Assembly (NCBI RefSeq): GCF_910592395.1
Contig: NC_088314.1
Coordinates: 8,432,001-8,496,000 of the forward strand
Length of the DNA: 64,000 nt
Direction: 5' to 3'
Origin: Lineus longissimus
Taxonomy: Eukaryota; Nemertea; Pilidiophora; Heteronemertea; Lineidae
Shown: positions 35,401 to 48,213 of the stretch, piece after piece
Position numbering within the stretch: the first letter of the stretch is position 1
Layout: each line of letters opens with the position of its first letter
The notes under the pieces: model-generated
What the model was told of the DNA's origin: nothing
What the model saw: only the letters and a program-made list of their open reading frames with translations
The model's database searches: none
Position numbers and translations under genes: made by a program

Positions 35401-37837
35401 TATTTCACTCTTCACTTGATCTGTATTTGAAGCTGGTGAGGTTGGTTGCTGTTGTTTCTTATTCTAGGACAGGGTCAAATTGACCAAGAGACTCAGAAAC
35501 TAGAACAGCCTGTCATGGCAGCTGCTAAAAAATAGATGCCTTCATAAGGCAGCTCGCAGGCAGATCTTAGATGCTCAGTGCCTTTTGCTTGCATTATCCT
35601 GCACAACCAAACCTTGCTTGCCAATGCAAAGGAACTCTGGCAGAAATAGTCTGTTTCATGTCACATTCAAAAGACTATCAAGAGTGCAGGAACTTCTTGA
35701 AATCCACACAGGTTTTTACTGACCTGTGTAGAGATATTGGAGAATCAACTTGAATGCTTCTGGCTGCACCTGGAAAATGATTGAAAATGGTGGTAAGTCA
35801 CACAGATGAGATCACTTTCAATGGAGTTGTGATTCATGTAGAGTCAGGCAGGAGTCGGGGGTAAAATTGCTTGTCTTAAGGTGACTAGTATGCACTTAAT
35901 CTGACCTACTTGGCTCCTGCCTATAGCCTCCCTTTAAAGGACTGAAACCCAGTATACACTATATTTCTACCAACATCAACATACCAACTTATGCGTCAAA
36001 TGAATTTCATCCTTTCCATTCCACTTATTCTGAAGCATGTCGGCAAAGTATGCCGATCGAACATGAAGAATGCATCGGTGGGCTGTAAATATATACCCGT
36101 GCACAATGAAAGTAATATCCTCATGATTCCCTCTCTCCAGGAGCCTAAATTAAAAAATAAAGAAAAGAGAACATTTAAGAGTAAATGTGATCATTCTCAA
36201 TAGAAACAAAATCAGATCACATCCGAGGAAGTAAACGAGCTACGTGTACTGCTAAACAATTGGACGGCGACTCTCTCTGACAGCATAGATTTCATCTGGG
36301 GTATCCGGTTTCCTCCTATGTTTCATTTCAAATCACTCAATATACTGCTGATAAAACAAGGTGTGGTGGCCCGGCGTCCATACCAAGTGATTTTCATTCC
36401 CTTTAGCTTTGACCTGAATGCGAGCTTGTCAGTGATGTTGAGTGTTATTGGGAAATCTGCGTACTGCATGCAATGCGGGGGGGGGGGGAGCGAGCTGTCT
36501 GTGAATTCATATGATGCGACTTACTTCCTCAGAAATTCTTGATATAGCCCTCTCTGCTTGGTGTTTGTGGGCAACACCTTGAAATTCTTCAGTGTGTTTC
36601 TGATCTTATCTGTTAGTGCTCCATAGATGCAGCGCTCCCCATCAAATGTATTGGGTTCACACTTGGCTCCTGTTCGAAAGATATAATTAGCCTCGTGAGT
36701 TGTTGCTCAGGCATAATTGACCCCTCCCAAAAATTATCCTTGTGGTTGAAGCTGACAAGTGAGCCTCAGTTATTAAAAGCTGAACAAGTTTCTAGCAGGT
36801 TTTCATTGATGAGTGATACATGTAACATGCAAGAAGCGAATGGGATTTATGTATAAATGCCGAGAAAAAAAAGAGGAAAATATTGCGATATACCATATTT
36901 CAGACCTTCTCACCTTTTTCAAGGAGGTACTTGACTAACTCTTCATGTCCACACAAACAGGCATAGTACCTGGAAAAATATATATGTAGTTCTAACTTTT
37001 TCTCTTATGGTTTTAAAAAAATTACACCTCTTAGTCATAATATTATCAAATACAATGTAATACAGTAGAACCTCTCTATTAAGGTGACCCTTGGGACTGG
37101 AAAAAACGTGTCCGTAATTGAGAAGTGTCCTGATACACTGGTCAAATTCAATGAAAATGACAAACTTGGGACGAAGTCAGTGTCGGTAATATAGTGTCCT
37201 TATTAGAGAGGTGTCCGCTATGGGAGGTTCTGTAATCGAATTCTAATTCGACACTGAGAATTCTGATGCCGTCTACCGTTACCTCAAGCAAGTCATCTAC
37301 TAAATGACAAGGTGAACATTAATTAAAGATTCATTCCAAGTTACTCTCTATTCCAAATGATTGACTATCGGTGTCCTGAATGTAACTTACAGCGGGGTGC
37401 TGTCCCACTGATCTCTCACATTGAGATCGACCTCCTTCTGCTCGACAAGATTCCTGAAAAAGGCAATTTTAGCTGATGTAATGATCAAATGACTGAGATT
37501 GAGAAAGCTTCCCAATACTACACTAGTACTGTAGTACTAGTAGGCCTACAGGACCATTGTGATTTTAGACATCTCCCTTGGCCTTATCTTACAGCACCGA
37601 AATGTCATAAAATTTTCAGGAGATGTGTTGAATGGTGTACTTATTTCGTTTATGGCTGCTAATTTTTATTTTGATGACTTTATACCTGACTTTAAACCTG
37701 GTGGAAGATGGTGGGCGCTGTTGAGGATGCATGACAGCATTTTTGGGTGGAGGAAGGAAAAAAGTTGCGAAATAAACTTACTGCACGCGGGCCAAATCTC
37801 CTCGGCAACAATTGATAAATATCTCCTGTGTGTTCAT
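32432..37837 (-). CDS. ABTB1: ABTB1, ankyrin repeat and BTB/POZ domain protein 1, complete, 12 exons
   Basis: Exons in transcript order: 37782-37837, 37391-37453, 36914-36969, 36525-36669, 35985-36144, 35724-35769, 35256-35372, 34739-34866, 34277-34366, 33720-33881, 33015-33215, 32432-32638. All phases join, giving 476 aa, close to the vertebrate protein (about 478). The start MNTQEIFINCCRGDLARVQN begins an N-terminal ankyrin region (VNVRDQWDSTPLYYACLCGH, then NTFDGERCIYGALTD). BTB1 starts near residue 113 (EDITFIVHGYIFTAHRCIL ... LILQYLYTG) and BTB2 near 271 (PDVCFIVEGYQFWCHQ, AFFCGRSDYF ... VLFFADLYLLPGLKKQC). The tail SIPIIDDIRFYI is family-typical. Members are thought to act as adaptors, including with cullin-3 type ligases and translation factors; that is family knowledge, not seen here. 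Exon 9 uses the acceptor that keeps frame (exon end 34366), not the one 5 nt inside it. Confidence 0.95.
34905..34985 (+). repeat. Dispersed short repeat, copy in ABTB1 intron
   Basis: The text ttcttcttcttcagcatttc ... gcatttggaggagttattct ... attcctcctccaatg reappears in reverse complement at about 39905-39985 and in related form near 22540 and 54480-54545. It contains self-complementary ggagga/tcctcc blocks. Confidence 0.65.
35840..35940. mobile_element. MITE family B copy (short)
   Basis: Left gtcaggcaggagtcggggg and right ggctcctgcctatagcctcc plus ctttaaagg match the family B termini at 13323-13550. It is only about 100 bp, so probably internally deleted. It lies in an ABTB1 intron. Confidence 0.68.
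37063..37232. mobile_element. MITE family A copy with TA flanks
   Basis: Left cagtagaacctctctattaa, right ctatgggaggttctg, TA at 37061-37062 and 37233-37234. It sits in an ABTB1 intron between the second and third exons. Confidence 0.8.
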
Positions 37838-38251
37838 TATGTCGCAAAGAATATTGATACATTGAATATGTCGAAATTGCAATTAGCCAAATGCAAATAT
37901 TTGGACAAACTTTGGCGAGATTTTGAGGAACAAACCACTTCGTTGTCACTGGAAAAATTCCTTTTGGGGCCTACGCCAATAGCCACAATAAACAAAACTT
38001 TCTGCAATAAATTGCCGGAAATTATTCCACTGTATAATGTAGAATAAACAGATCGATATAAAAAAATAATACATTAAGTGATAAAGTCATTTATCGAGGA
38101 GTAAATGCCAAAAAAGTATATTTTATTTTGTATGCTGTAAGCGATATCCATATTATACGTATTAGGCAAAGGTCAAGGTCATATGTTCATGTTGACATTT
38201 TCAGATTTTCTCAAATTTATTTGCTCCCCATTCACCCAAAAAAAGTCCATT
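37838..38251. promoter_or_regulatory. Divergent intergenic interval ABTB1 / fused transferase
   Basis: The ABTB1 start (37837, minus) and the transferase start (38252, plus) are only 414 bp apart, so both promoters and 5' UTRs must fit here or overlap the first exons. I see no convincing TATA box or recognised factor site. An open frame (+, 37559-38047) overlaps ABTB1 exon 1 in antisense and is treated as a by-product. Confidence 0.5.
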
Positions 38252-41200
38252 ATGTTCAGCAGAAAACAAAGAATTAGAGAGGCAGTTTATATATTCACTA
38301 GATACCCAGAACCAGGAAAATGTAAAACGCGGTTAGTCCCAATGTTGGGAGAGAAAGGAGCTGCAAGGGTCCAGATGTTGATGGTGAGATTTTGACAGTG
38401 ACACTTCAATGATTTCATGATAACAAAAACATTCCTTTGCTAACCTGAGATGATGTAGGCCTATCCTGATGCAGCGCGTGGCCTGGCTTGTCTTATGTTT
38501 CACCTAAATAAGCAAAAAATGTCGCAGTGACCTTGTGGTCTTTGGCATTGCCTGAATCCGAAGTAAATTTGTCCTTGTTTAGGCCTCCCTGCTGAAGTTT
38601 TTGAGTGAAGTGAAGGCATTTGACATTTGGGCTCTGCATGATTTTACCTTTGTCGAACCAGAATATTCTGTTGCCTTGCAAGTCAAAGACAGATGTAGTC
38701 ATGCAATATGGTCCTGAGTGGAGACTAAGAGTAGGCTATGGACATTTCATGGGTATAGTTCATAGTTGTATTGTATTGTATTGTAAGAGTCTTACACATT
38801 TGCCACTTTGCAATTGCATCATTCAGAGATTATTAGCAACAACCAGCATTTGCGACAATGACGGTTTTTGCTGCCGCTAGCTGTTACTGACCGTGACACT
38901 CCATAATTGTATTTATTCGGTTTTTGGTCTTTAAAATTGTTAATTTCATATTCGTATTCAGACATTAGTCTTATTGCCATTTCTCAACTATGCTTTCCTT
39001 TATATTCAGACTGAGCATATTCTTGGACAAGTCCTTGAGCTAAAGAATGCCAAGCCTGATCTTCATGTCGTCGTCTACTTCAGTGGAACGAACGAGAAGA
39101 CCATGCATTATTGGATTGATAGGAAATATGCCAACCACAAACTTCTGCTGAAGCCACAGAGGGGTGATGACCTGGGAGAGAAACTGATGAACGCTTGCCT
39201 TGATAGCTTCCATAGTGGTGTTGAGAGGTTGATCATTGTTGGTATGTACATGTATGTGATGCCTGTAATATAAGAAATCATTGTCAGTCAAAAGAGGCCA
39301 ACAGACAGGTTCACTCTTTCCAAAAGCAGGAACTGCTTCTACAAAATGTAAAGTGGACATCTATACATAGTCTAAACCGAAACAGGGAGTTGTAAGTAAA
39401 CACAGGAAAGTTTTTTCACCCTGCTACATGTAAGAAAAGGTGGTACTGTCATACAGCTACAGCGTCTGTCCACATAAATATGTGTACTGCCAGCTATTTT
39501 CTACACAGTATAGCCATAGGCTATAATTGTACAACTTTACCTTATGTTGTTTCTTTTTAAGGCTGTGACATTCCTGGGATCAACCACGGTATACTAGAAG
39601 ATGCATTCAGTATGTTAAAGTGGGATGATTGTGACCTCGTGATAGGCCCAGCAGAAGATGGCGGTTACTACCTGCTCGGAACCAATAGACGCATTGGAGT
39701 TAATACAATAGGTAGTATATCCCAGCAGTGTTCTCTACTTAATTTTGGTGGTAGGAATTGACAAGAAAGGACAAGCAAAAAACCCCACCAAGTGAAAAAG
39801 ATGTGTACCTGTAGCTTGCGATGGATTCTATTTCTGGCCGAAGACTAAGGTTAGCAGGCCAATGCACCCACTTGGCTCCTAACCTTAGTGGCATTTATCA
39901 AAATGCTCATCATCCCACTTTGGAGGAGGAATACTAGAGAATGATGCCTCCAAGTGCAGAGCAGATGCTGAAGAAGAAGTCCCCAAGGGTGCCCTACTAT
40001 ATTGCTGTATGATCTTTTTCAGAATCCCTCTTCAAGGGTATCGAATGGGGTACGAGTAAAGTCTTCGAACAGCAGGTAGAAGCTGCGGAATTCCTCGGAA
40101 TGAAGGCAGCTAAACTTGACCAGACGCTTCGCGATGTGGACACACCAGAGGATATAGGAGTCTTTGAGCAGGAATTGGGTGTCCGAACGAAAGAGGTTAC
40201 CTCACCGATGTGGTCAATTATTATTCCATGCTTGAATGAAGTTGATGAGATTGAAAACTGTTTACAGAGTGCTATTCTGGTAATTATGCTCTTGAACTCT
40301 GCGTTTGGTTTTGTGTATATACTTTAAATGTTTTCTGAGACGAGAAAAATATTTAATGCCTATTTTGGGGCCATTATCTATGCTGGATCAAAGTTGTGCG
40401 GGTGTCTTCAGACAGGGATGTTTGTGTCAAGAAGGCAACAATACTTGTTAAGCTTTGCTGCGTTAATGTGATTTATGTCCTTTATTTTCAGAGCTGCAGT
40501 GAGCCGAGTAAAGTCGAGCTGATTATCTGTGATGGTGGAAGTGATGATGGGTCGGTTGAAAAGGTCAAGGAGGTCCTGACCGATCGGGGTGTCCTATGGA
40601 AGCTTATCCACAGTCCTGCTGGTATGTATGTTGTTGTTCTAGTCTTTTAGAAAATGAAGGCGCTCTTTTTTGAGCAGCTAAATTTCTCAAGGTGTTCACT
40701 TCATGTGGACCTTTCAAAGAAGATTTTTAAATGAGACTCTAAGGCCACAGCTCATACTTGCTTTGACTAGAACTTGTTTTGCTGACGCAATTAGGATGTT
40801 GTTGAGGGTCAGTTTGGAACAGAGCCTTCAGCTTGTCTGTCTGACGATGTCATGCTGTAAATCCAAAAATCTCGACAAACTCAGTGAATTTCCCATTGTT
40901 ACATGTACTCTGTTATCTGGTTGTATATCTTTGAATGTCGGTCTCAGTTGGTCAGTTCATTTATTAAAGGTCTATGTTTATAATAAAACTTTCAGATTAA
41001 ACAAGTTACTACTGAATGGAATTGGAAAATCAACTAACAAGATATTCATGGATTTCAATTTTTATCAGTTATGACGTTTTTCATCAATTTTAATTATGTA
41101 ACAAAAGGCTAAATTAATTACTGGAACCATGAGTACTGACCTAGTTTTATGTCGATTGATATATTAGTTTAGAGGTTCGGGTGTGTCTTTACTTCTAGGG

Positions 41201-44200
41201 AAGGATGAGCCCACTGCATCTGGTGTTATGGAGGGCACTGGTGAAAGTTTTTGTTATCTTTTGGTCAATGCTACTGTGAACCACTAAATTTTCTGGGCAT
41301 TTTATTTTCATGGATTATGCAAATTACCTAGATTTGCAAAAATAAAAAAGTGTGAAGAAGTGTTTTTATTTTAGAAACCAAAGGAATTTTCTTAACCTGC
41401 CAAAGTAAAAATTGTAAAGAGTTAAACTTTTTATCAGAAATTTTCAGAAATTACAAAAAAGGTGTGAAAATGTGGTGGTTTACAGTTGCTTCTGAGGCTG
41501 GTTGCACTTGGTTTCTGAATTCTGGAGGAAAAACATAACCATGTACTATACCATTCACAATGAAAGAACTATGCTGCAGTATGTCCAGTCCCATAGGAAA
41601 ACTTAATCCGTTTCAAATTTGTATGAAACTCTAGTGGAACCTCCCTCAACAGACATCTCTCTCACTTTGTCGAAATAGACAATGCATTACCAAGAATGAG
41701 CAGTTTAAAGCATGTTTTTCTCAGCCAGATTCTAGGCTTTTTTGGTGCAGTACCTGCCATTTATGAAATTCCTCCAGAATCACTATTAACTTGGCTTTAA
41801 CTTATTCCTAAAACTAGGCATGTGAAGTATGATATTCCCCCTGTATTACTTTTGAAACTTTTAACGGGATATTTTTCTGATATCTGCATTGCACTTAGAA
41901 TTGGTGTATGTGTGTGGAGGTACCAATACTTTAAGGCTTCTAGCTTATTTGCCTATTATATGGATGGAATCAGACTAGGCAACAGCCTGTCATGGAATTT
42001 TGGGTTTGATGATCTTGACGGATTCAGTCGCTTTGCACTGCAAGAGACTCCAGGAAATTTCAATCCCATTTTCCCGTTGCGTGAAACTGACTTCTTATTT
42101 TGTTATCCTTTTGTCACAGCCAAAAGTGGTTAAGCTATTTTTGCACTTGATAACTCAGCATGATTTCTTCATTCAGATTCATTTATCGGTATTTCCATGG
42201 CATTGGATAGTTACAAACTTTTATTCACAATATGTATATTTTGATACAATTCTTGGTAAATACAAATATGATGTTGTCATGTAAAATTCAAATTTAACTC
42301 TGGCGATCTTCAAATGCTCATTCCTCTTTGCACGAAATCAACACCTCAGGGATCGTTTTTGCAAGCACCCATGGTCGGGCACTTTGTGAATAGTGGCCTC
42401 CGTCTTTTGCAGAAATGGCCAATGAAACATAATGGGCTGATATGCAACCTGAAATCCTCTCAAAATATTCTGGCTTGTTTCAAATGCTTTATGTGACTAT
42501 TGTAATGAAAACCAGGCATGTGAAAGTTGAAGTAACACAGTAGGCTGTTAAATATGGTCCGAAGACCAGATACCGTGGCCAGTATGTAATGAAAGGCAGT
42601 GTAGTTCCAATCTACTTTATATGTTTTTCTTGGAATCCAAATACCCCATTGCACTTTCGTCCGTAGATTCTAACCACCCAAGATTTTTTTCCAGGTCGTG
42701 GACGACAGATGGTCGCAGGGGCGTCCGAGAGTTCCGGAGACAACCTTCTCTTCCTTCATGTCGATAGTCGACTTCCACAGAACTTTGACCAACATGCTGA
42801 AGACTGTCTATGGATCCCAGGGATTGTGGCGGGAGCCTTCCGGTTCCAACTGGATTTTGAGCCAGGGAAAGTGGAGTAAGTTGAGTCATAAAATATACCC
42901 TTAAGGTATTCCTGCGGGTGGGAAAATGTGATCATGTTTGTAGATAAAGTGGTATTCACTCAGAGTATAGTCCATTACTTTATCTTCAAAAGCACTCTGA
43001 CTCCCATTGTTCTTGCTTTCTCAAACTTTGACTTGTATTTTGGGGAGTGTCCAGAGGACGCCGTGGGGGTCAAAATGGTTGAACAGGGTTCAAACTGGCG
43101 GGTTGGCATGGCACAAGCACTCAGGTTTGGTCATCTATAATGGGGATACATAACATTTGTGTTCATAATGTATGAATTTTCTGCAAGCCTTGACCTTAGA
43201 TTGTAACACTTTTCTTGGGGACAACCAATCTAGGATGAGCTCTCCTGTCCATTCTGAATATCTTCCATTCGTTACAGCCCTAAGGCTAGTCCCCGTGCTA
43301 GTCCAACTCCTACTCCTGATGATGCGCCGGGCCCGGTGTATGTATCAATTTCATGAATATATCTCTACCTGTCGTGTTTGTCTTAACCTCTTTATGGTCT
43401 AAGGTCATTTAAGAAAGAGTCGAAAGAAAAAGTTTGAAAGTTCTCGGCAAGCTGGGGAATCGATTCTCCAGGGTGTGATGAAAAAAGTGTTACATGTGAT
43501 TTTGTCAGCAAGCTGGGGAATCGATTCTCCAGGGTGTGATGAAAAAAGTGTTACATGTGATTTTGTCGGCAAGCTGGGGAATCGATTCTCCAGGGTGTGA
43601 TGAAAAAAGTGTTACATGTGATTTTGTCAGCAAGCTGGGGAATCGATTCTCCAGGGTGAGATGAAAAAAAGTGTTACATGTGATTTTGTCAGCAAGCTGG
43701 GGAATCGATTCTCCAGGGTGAGATGAAAAAAAGTGTTACATGTGATTTTGTCAGCAAGCAGGGGAATCGATTCTCCAGGGTGTGATGAAAAAAGTGTTAC
43801 ATGTGATTTTGTCAGCAAGCTGGGGAATCGATTCTCCAAGGTTTGATGAAAAAAGTGTTACATGTGATTTTGTCAGCAAGCAGGGGAATCGATTCTCCAG
43901 GGTGTGATGAAAAAAGTGTTACATGTGATTTTGTCAGCAAGCTGGGGAATCGATTCTCCAGGGTGTGATGAAAAAAGTGTTACATGTGATTTTGTCGGCA
44001 AGTGGGGAATCGATTCTCCAGGGTGAGATGAAAAAAGTGTTACATGTGATAATGTTGTCTTGAAACAATATTTTTTTAGAGCTGAATGCTCTCTAAACAG
44101 TCATGTCATAGGTGTTAGCTTAGATTGTCCATCCTCATGTTAGATTTGTCCTGAAACGAAGTCAAGAAAGTGTTATACATGTATGAAAAGGATATAACCA

Positions 44201-46174
44201 AATCACTCATTTGATTTATTGTCGCACAAGTTTCTGAGCTGGCTTTTGCTATGTCTCCATTTTACCTTCTTGCTAGATTTATATCATTTTGTGTGTGTCA
44301 AACATAAATCTAAAATCATACCTGTGCCTGGGGTCAGCTTATGACCTAATGGAGTGGTCGTTTTTGGTAAGTTTGTAATTGATTAGAACCGTCGGACTAA
44401 AATATTTTGAGGTTTATGTGAGAATCATTTCTTGTTTCTTCATGTCCTTTTCTATGATCAGGTTATTGGTCTATCAGGGCTGAAATTTCACTTATTGTCA
44501 TGTGTTGCTAGTCGAGTGTCAGCTGGGACCTTCAGTCACTTGGTACTTCGTATTTTAAAACTACCTGTATTATGTAGGTCGGTACAAATCCGTCTGAAGG
44601 AAAGCTGAAAGGGTGTCTGTAGGCAGAAGTCAGGGAGGTCAGATTATGTTACACAAAGTAGCCGATATAGGGGTATCTCCCATGAGCGATAGGAAATATT
44701 ATCATTGCCAAATCAAACATAACCCAGGCCCCCCTGCCTGCTAGATCCAAAGACTACCAATTTGACCACCTAGCTCCTACCTATAGTCCCCCTTCAACAC
44801 GGCAAAGAATCCGACCACAACTTATTGTGTTGCACCACACGGACTGTCTGAAAGCTTGACCATGGCCATCACAACAATGCTTGTTGTTTGTCTTGTAAAT
44901 CTAATGGTGACGTAGTGAAGGAAATTTAAGGACTAGTTTTTTTTTAACCTGCAGCACACTGAGGAATACTTAAGGGAAATATCCCTTGTGACCAGATTCC
45001 TTTTTTTAAAAGACACCCTGATGCTGGTATATCTCTCATGTCTCTTTCCATCTCCAGCCCAGAAACTGGCAAGACTTCCAAGTTGAGCAAGTTCCAAGCA
45101 CGACTTTTAGAATGGGGTGCAAACATAAGGTCGAAATACGGAGGTATGGTATGAATAAATCTTGGTGGTCTTTTGACCTTTTCTGGGTGCGAATTTGAGA
45201 AAAATCATTCTTTCAGCTAGTTAGGAATGAAAACAAAATTTTGAATAGCAATAATGGTCGCCACCGGATAAAACAATACACAAGATGATAACAGTTGATA
45301 CCTCAGGTCAAATTGCAATAGTGTCAGTTTGTGATAAGGGTTAAATTTCTATTGCAGAGCTTCCCTATGGTGACCAAGCTATATTCCTGAGGAAGAAGAT
45401 TTACCTCCAGGTCGGTGGTATGCCAGGGTACCCCCTCTTTGAAGATTTTGCTTTGGTAAGTGCGTCATCATCATTGCCAATCATCATCATCATTACCTTT
45501 TTCGTAGTCAGACGTTGTATAATGTCCTTCTTCTTTCTTTCAGATTGAAAAATTAAAGTCACTTGGCCATATTGGTATCGTCGAGGGCGAGCCTTGCTTG
45601 ACGTCTGCTCGGCGCTGGGAGAAACATGGCTATTATAAGGTACAGTTCTGTTTGATTGGCAAAAAGGTTATTTGTCTCAAGCAAGTCCCAAGCAAGTCCT
45701 TAGCAATCTGAACCACAGCAGATGCCGAATTTACCCTACCACCGACGAAAAATAGGCCAGTTTCCCAAGTTTGATCGTTGCCAGCTTAAATAGTGCATGG
45801 TATATAAATGTTTCATTCATAGACTACGACTTCTTTTAGTACAGTGATGAAGGTTGTCCTTATGGTGTTACCTGATGGCCATCTGGGTTGTCAGGGCATT
45901 CCAACTTCTCCACCCTCATGCCTCCTAGCTCCTAAAATCCATGAAATTCACAATTCAGGTAACTGGTATGAACTCCATGATGGTGGCTGCCTACATGTGC
46001 GGTGTTTCACCAGACCGCCTCGCCTCGTGGTACCAAGCCGGAAGAAAAGAGAAGAAGCCCGGCACCTCGGAAAGTGCAGAGAACAGCTCGACACACGATG
46101 ACATGAGCGATTTAACGACACCTGCAAGCGATGGCGCAGATCGGGTCGAACCAGTCGAGACGCCGCCATATTGA
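38252..46174 (+). CDS. Fused two-domain glycosyltransferase-like enzyme (TIGR04282/DUF2064 + TIGR04283 type)
   Basis: Eleven exons: 38252-38383, 39010-39241, 39562-39711, 40023-40279, 40492-40621, 42695-42875, 43278-43337, 45058-45143, 45358-45455, 45544-45639, 45959-46174; phases join, giving 545 aa. Residues about 1-215 resemble the DUF2064 nucleotidyl/glycosyl-transferase family: AVYIFTRYPEPGKCKTRLVP, RGDDLGEKLMNA, GCDIPGI, GPAEDGGYYLLG. Residues about 225-500 resemble a GT-A family 2 transferase: SIIIPCLNEVDEIENCLQS, IICDGGSDDGS, RGRQMVAGA, LLFLHVDSRLP (DxD-like), VAGAFRFQLDF, LPYGDQAIFLRK, FEDFALIEKLKSLG, TSARRWEKHG, GVSPDRLASWYQAG. In bacteria these two are separate, often adjacent genes named rSAM/selenodomain-associated transferases 1 and 2. 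The 19-residue Pro-rich exon 43278-43337 can be skipped in frame. A longer start at 38183 would add 23 residues; 38252 fits the family start. The acidic, Ser/Thr-rich tail after residue 505 is lineage-specific. Substrate unknown. Confidence 0.9.
39905..39985 (-). repeat. Dispersed short repeat, inverted copy of 34905-34985
   Basis: The reverse complement reads cttcttcttcagcatctgct, gcacttggaggcatcattct and attcctcctccaaag, matching the copy in ABTB1. Located in an intron of the fused transferase. Confidence 0.62.
43446..44050 (+). repeat. 61-bp minisatellite, ten copies
   Basis: Ten tandem copies of a 61-62-bp unit (ggggaatcgattctccaggg, tgtgatgaaaaaagtgttac, atgtgattttgtcagcaagc). Variants: cagggg for ctgggg in the sixth and eighth copies, gagatg for gtgatg in the fourth, fifth and tenth, and an extra A in two copies. 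It lies in the intron between 43337 and 45058. Each unit contains a near-palindrome around the central atcgat. No spacers differ between copies, so it is not CRISPR-like. Confidence 0.95.
44596..44797. mobile_element. MITE family B copy
   Basis: Left gaaagggtgtctgtaggcag, right agctcctacctatagtcccc. The interior shares aggtcagattatgttacaca and ggggtatctccca with the 13323 copy. In an intron of the fused transferase. Confidence 0.7.
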
Positions 46175-48207
46175 AACGAAAAATGTGCAATGACTATTCC
46201 GGATGCTGAAATGATTGCCGGGAGAGCTGACGAAAAATGGGTGTGTGCCTTCGGGCTTGTTTGTAAGCCTCGCTAGGCAAACAGGGCCCTTCTTGCTGTG
46301 TTTCGATGTGAGAACTAGTATTGAATGGACGGTCTAAAACTGCAGATTCTGAGTAAATTTTTTGTGGAAATGTGTGACGATATATCATTATAAGGATTTG
46401 CATTTGTCAAAATGCGTGTTGAAGTGTCGATTGACAATATCCCAATGTAATGTTTCGCATTTTAGGTTGATTGACCCAGGTTTCTCTTGACAAGATAGCA
46501 CCTTTAATGAAAACTAATTTCTGTGTTTCAAACCGAAAAATGTGCTCTCACGTTAACGCCATTTATCTATTGATTTGGCAGTTTCTGTGTTTTATATGTA
46601 ACATGAGGCTCTGAACCTGCCTTTTCAATGATATATTGAAATGATTCCAAAAATATCCTGCCCAAACCTTATAATATATTTCGACAAGCATTTAAAATCA
46701 ATCGATATGTGCATTTTGTTATTCCAGTACCACTTGTGTGTGTTGAGAGAAGATCAGACTTTTCGCTAGATTTTCTTGATTGGGGAGTCGATTTAGACAT
46801 TTATGAAAATTGTGGGATGGGGTTTGATGCAATTGACTTCAAAGTCCAGAGCTTTGAACTGCGGGCCATTTCCAAATTTCATGCTTCAACAGGAATTTTT
46901 TAGGGTTGATGAAAGGTCTGGTAGATTCTGTCAAATAATTTTGGCGCAGTTTCAGACTTAGTGCTGTGTAGTCATTTATACATGTTATAGTTTTTTTAAA
47001 CATTTATTTGGTTGCATTAACTTCTACTTGGTGTGATTCATCAGCTTATTACTTATTACTTATTCTAATATTGATATACATGTACATGTACATTTACATA
47101 ACGCCTGATGAAGCCGCTATCCCACCGAACACCATTTTTGAACAAGCGCGCTAGGTACAATTTTTAAAGTTGGGAGAAGGGGGGAACTCTTCAGCCTGCA
47201 CTGGAGAACATGCTGAGATGATGAACCTCACCGCAACAAAGGTTGTTATGACATACTATACAATCTGGTGATGTCATACCATATAAATGGCAGCCTGCAT
47301 AGACCAGTGCAGGTTTTTTTGCGAGAATGGCCAGCCAAACATGAATGGGCCCATTAGTAGCCACATGTGACCTGATTATCCTCTCAAAAGTTATATTCTC
47401 ACTGTGGAGCTCTGATCTACTTACTCTTTAAAAACTAGAAACCACCAGGAGGACTCCCTTCTCAAGGATACCTTCCCTTTCTTGACTCCTAGACTCACCG
47501 CGTCTATGGAACACTTTGTTGCTACAAGCAATGTCAAATTCTATGTTTTATCTTTATTATACCATAGATAATTACGATTATTGTGTATATATTGTTATAT
47601 TTTACAAATGAGTGATATTTACCTTATATTATCATACAAACCTTGGGTAGAATTAGTGAGATTTTAAGATTAAGATGTTGTCGAGTTTAGTACTTGGACA
47701 AACTGCAGGACTTAGCTGATCTAATGCACCTTGGCATTTGCCCAGTTGATGGAGGTTTACTCCAATGCTGCTTGAGCAACAGGGCCTAGACCAACCTACC
47801 ATGGTTTCACAGGCAGGGAGAGTTCCTCAATCGGCTGTAACTTTTCCGTTAAGTCCCATTGCTACTATTGTAAATGAAATCCACCGAACAAGACAACTAT
47901 TAGTTGAGCTCATACTGGCATTTGTCTCCAGTGTGTGAGAAATTGGGCCCTGACCTATCAAGTGCCTCCAATGAAACATTTTCCTTCTACTATGGTTGAA
48001 CATAGTGAAATTCTTCAGCGATTGCCTCCGACTGTGTTATATTGGGTTGCATAATCCTGAATTCCATGAGTGTAGAAGACGTTTTTGCTTTTGCTATACT
48101 TTGCATCACCAGGTATCGATACTTCATCATGACTCTATATGTGTCTAAAAAACTGACAAGTACTCCATATATCAATGTGATTCATAAAATATATTGTTAT
48201 CAGATTA

Positions 48208-48213
48208 AATAAA
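48208..48213 (+). terminator. Possible poly(A) signal of the fused transferase
   Basis: AATAAA about 2.0 kb after the stop codon at 46174. It is the first such hexamer I found on this strand, but the distance makes the assignment tentative. Confidence 0.35.

Noticed and set aside
37559-38047. 162-codon plus-strand open frame
   Set aside because: It starts at a GTG, overlaps ABTB1 exon 1 in antisense and the divergent promoter interval, and shows no domain. ABTB1 exon 1 has strong homology and splice support. Kept only as a low-level curiosity.
43446-44050. Regular repeats suggesting a CRISPR array
   Set aside because: Units are directly adjacent 61-bp copies with no variable spacers, inside an intron of a eukaryotic gene.
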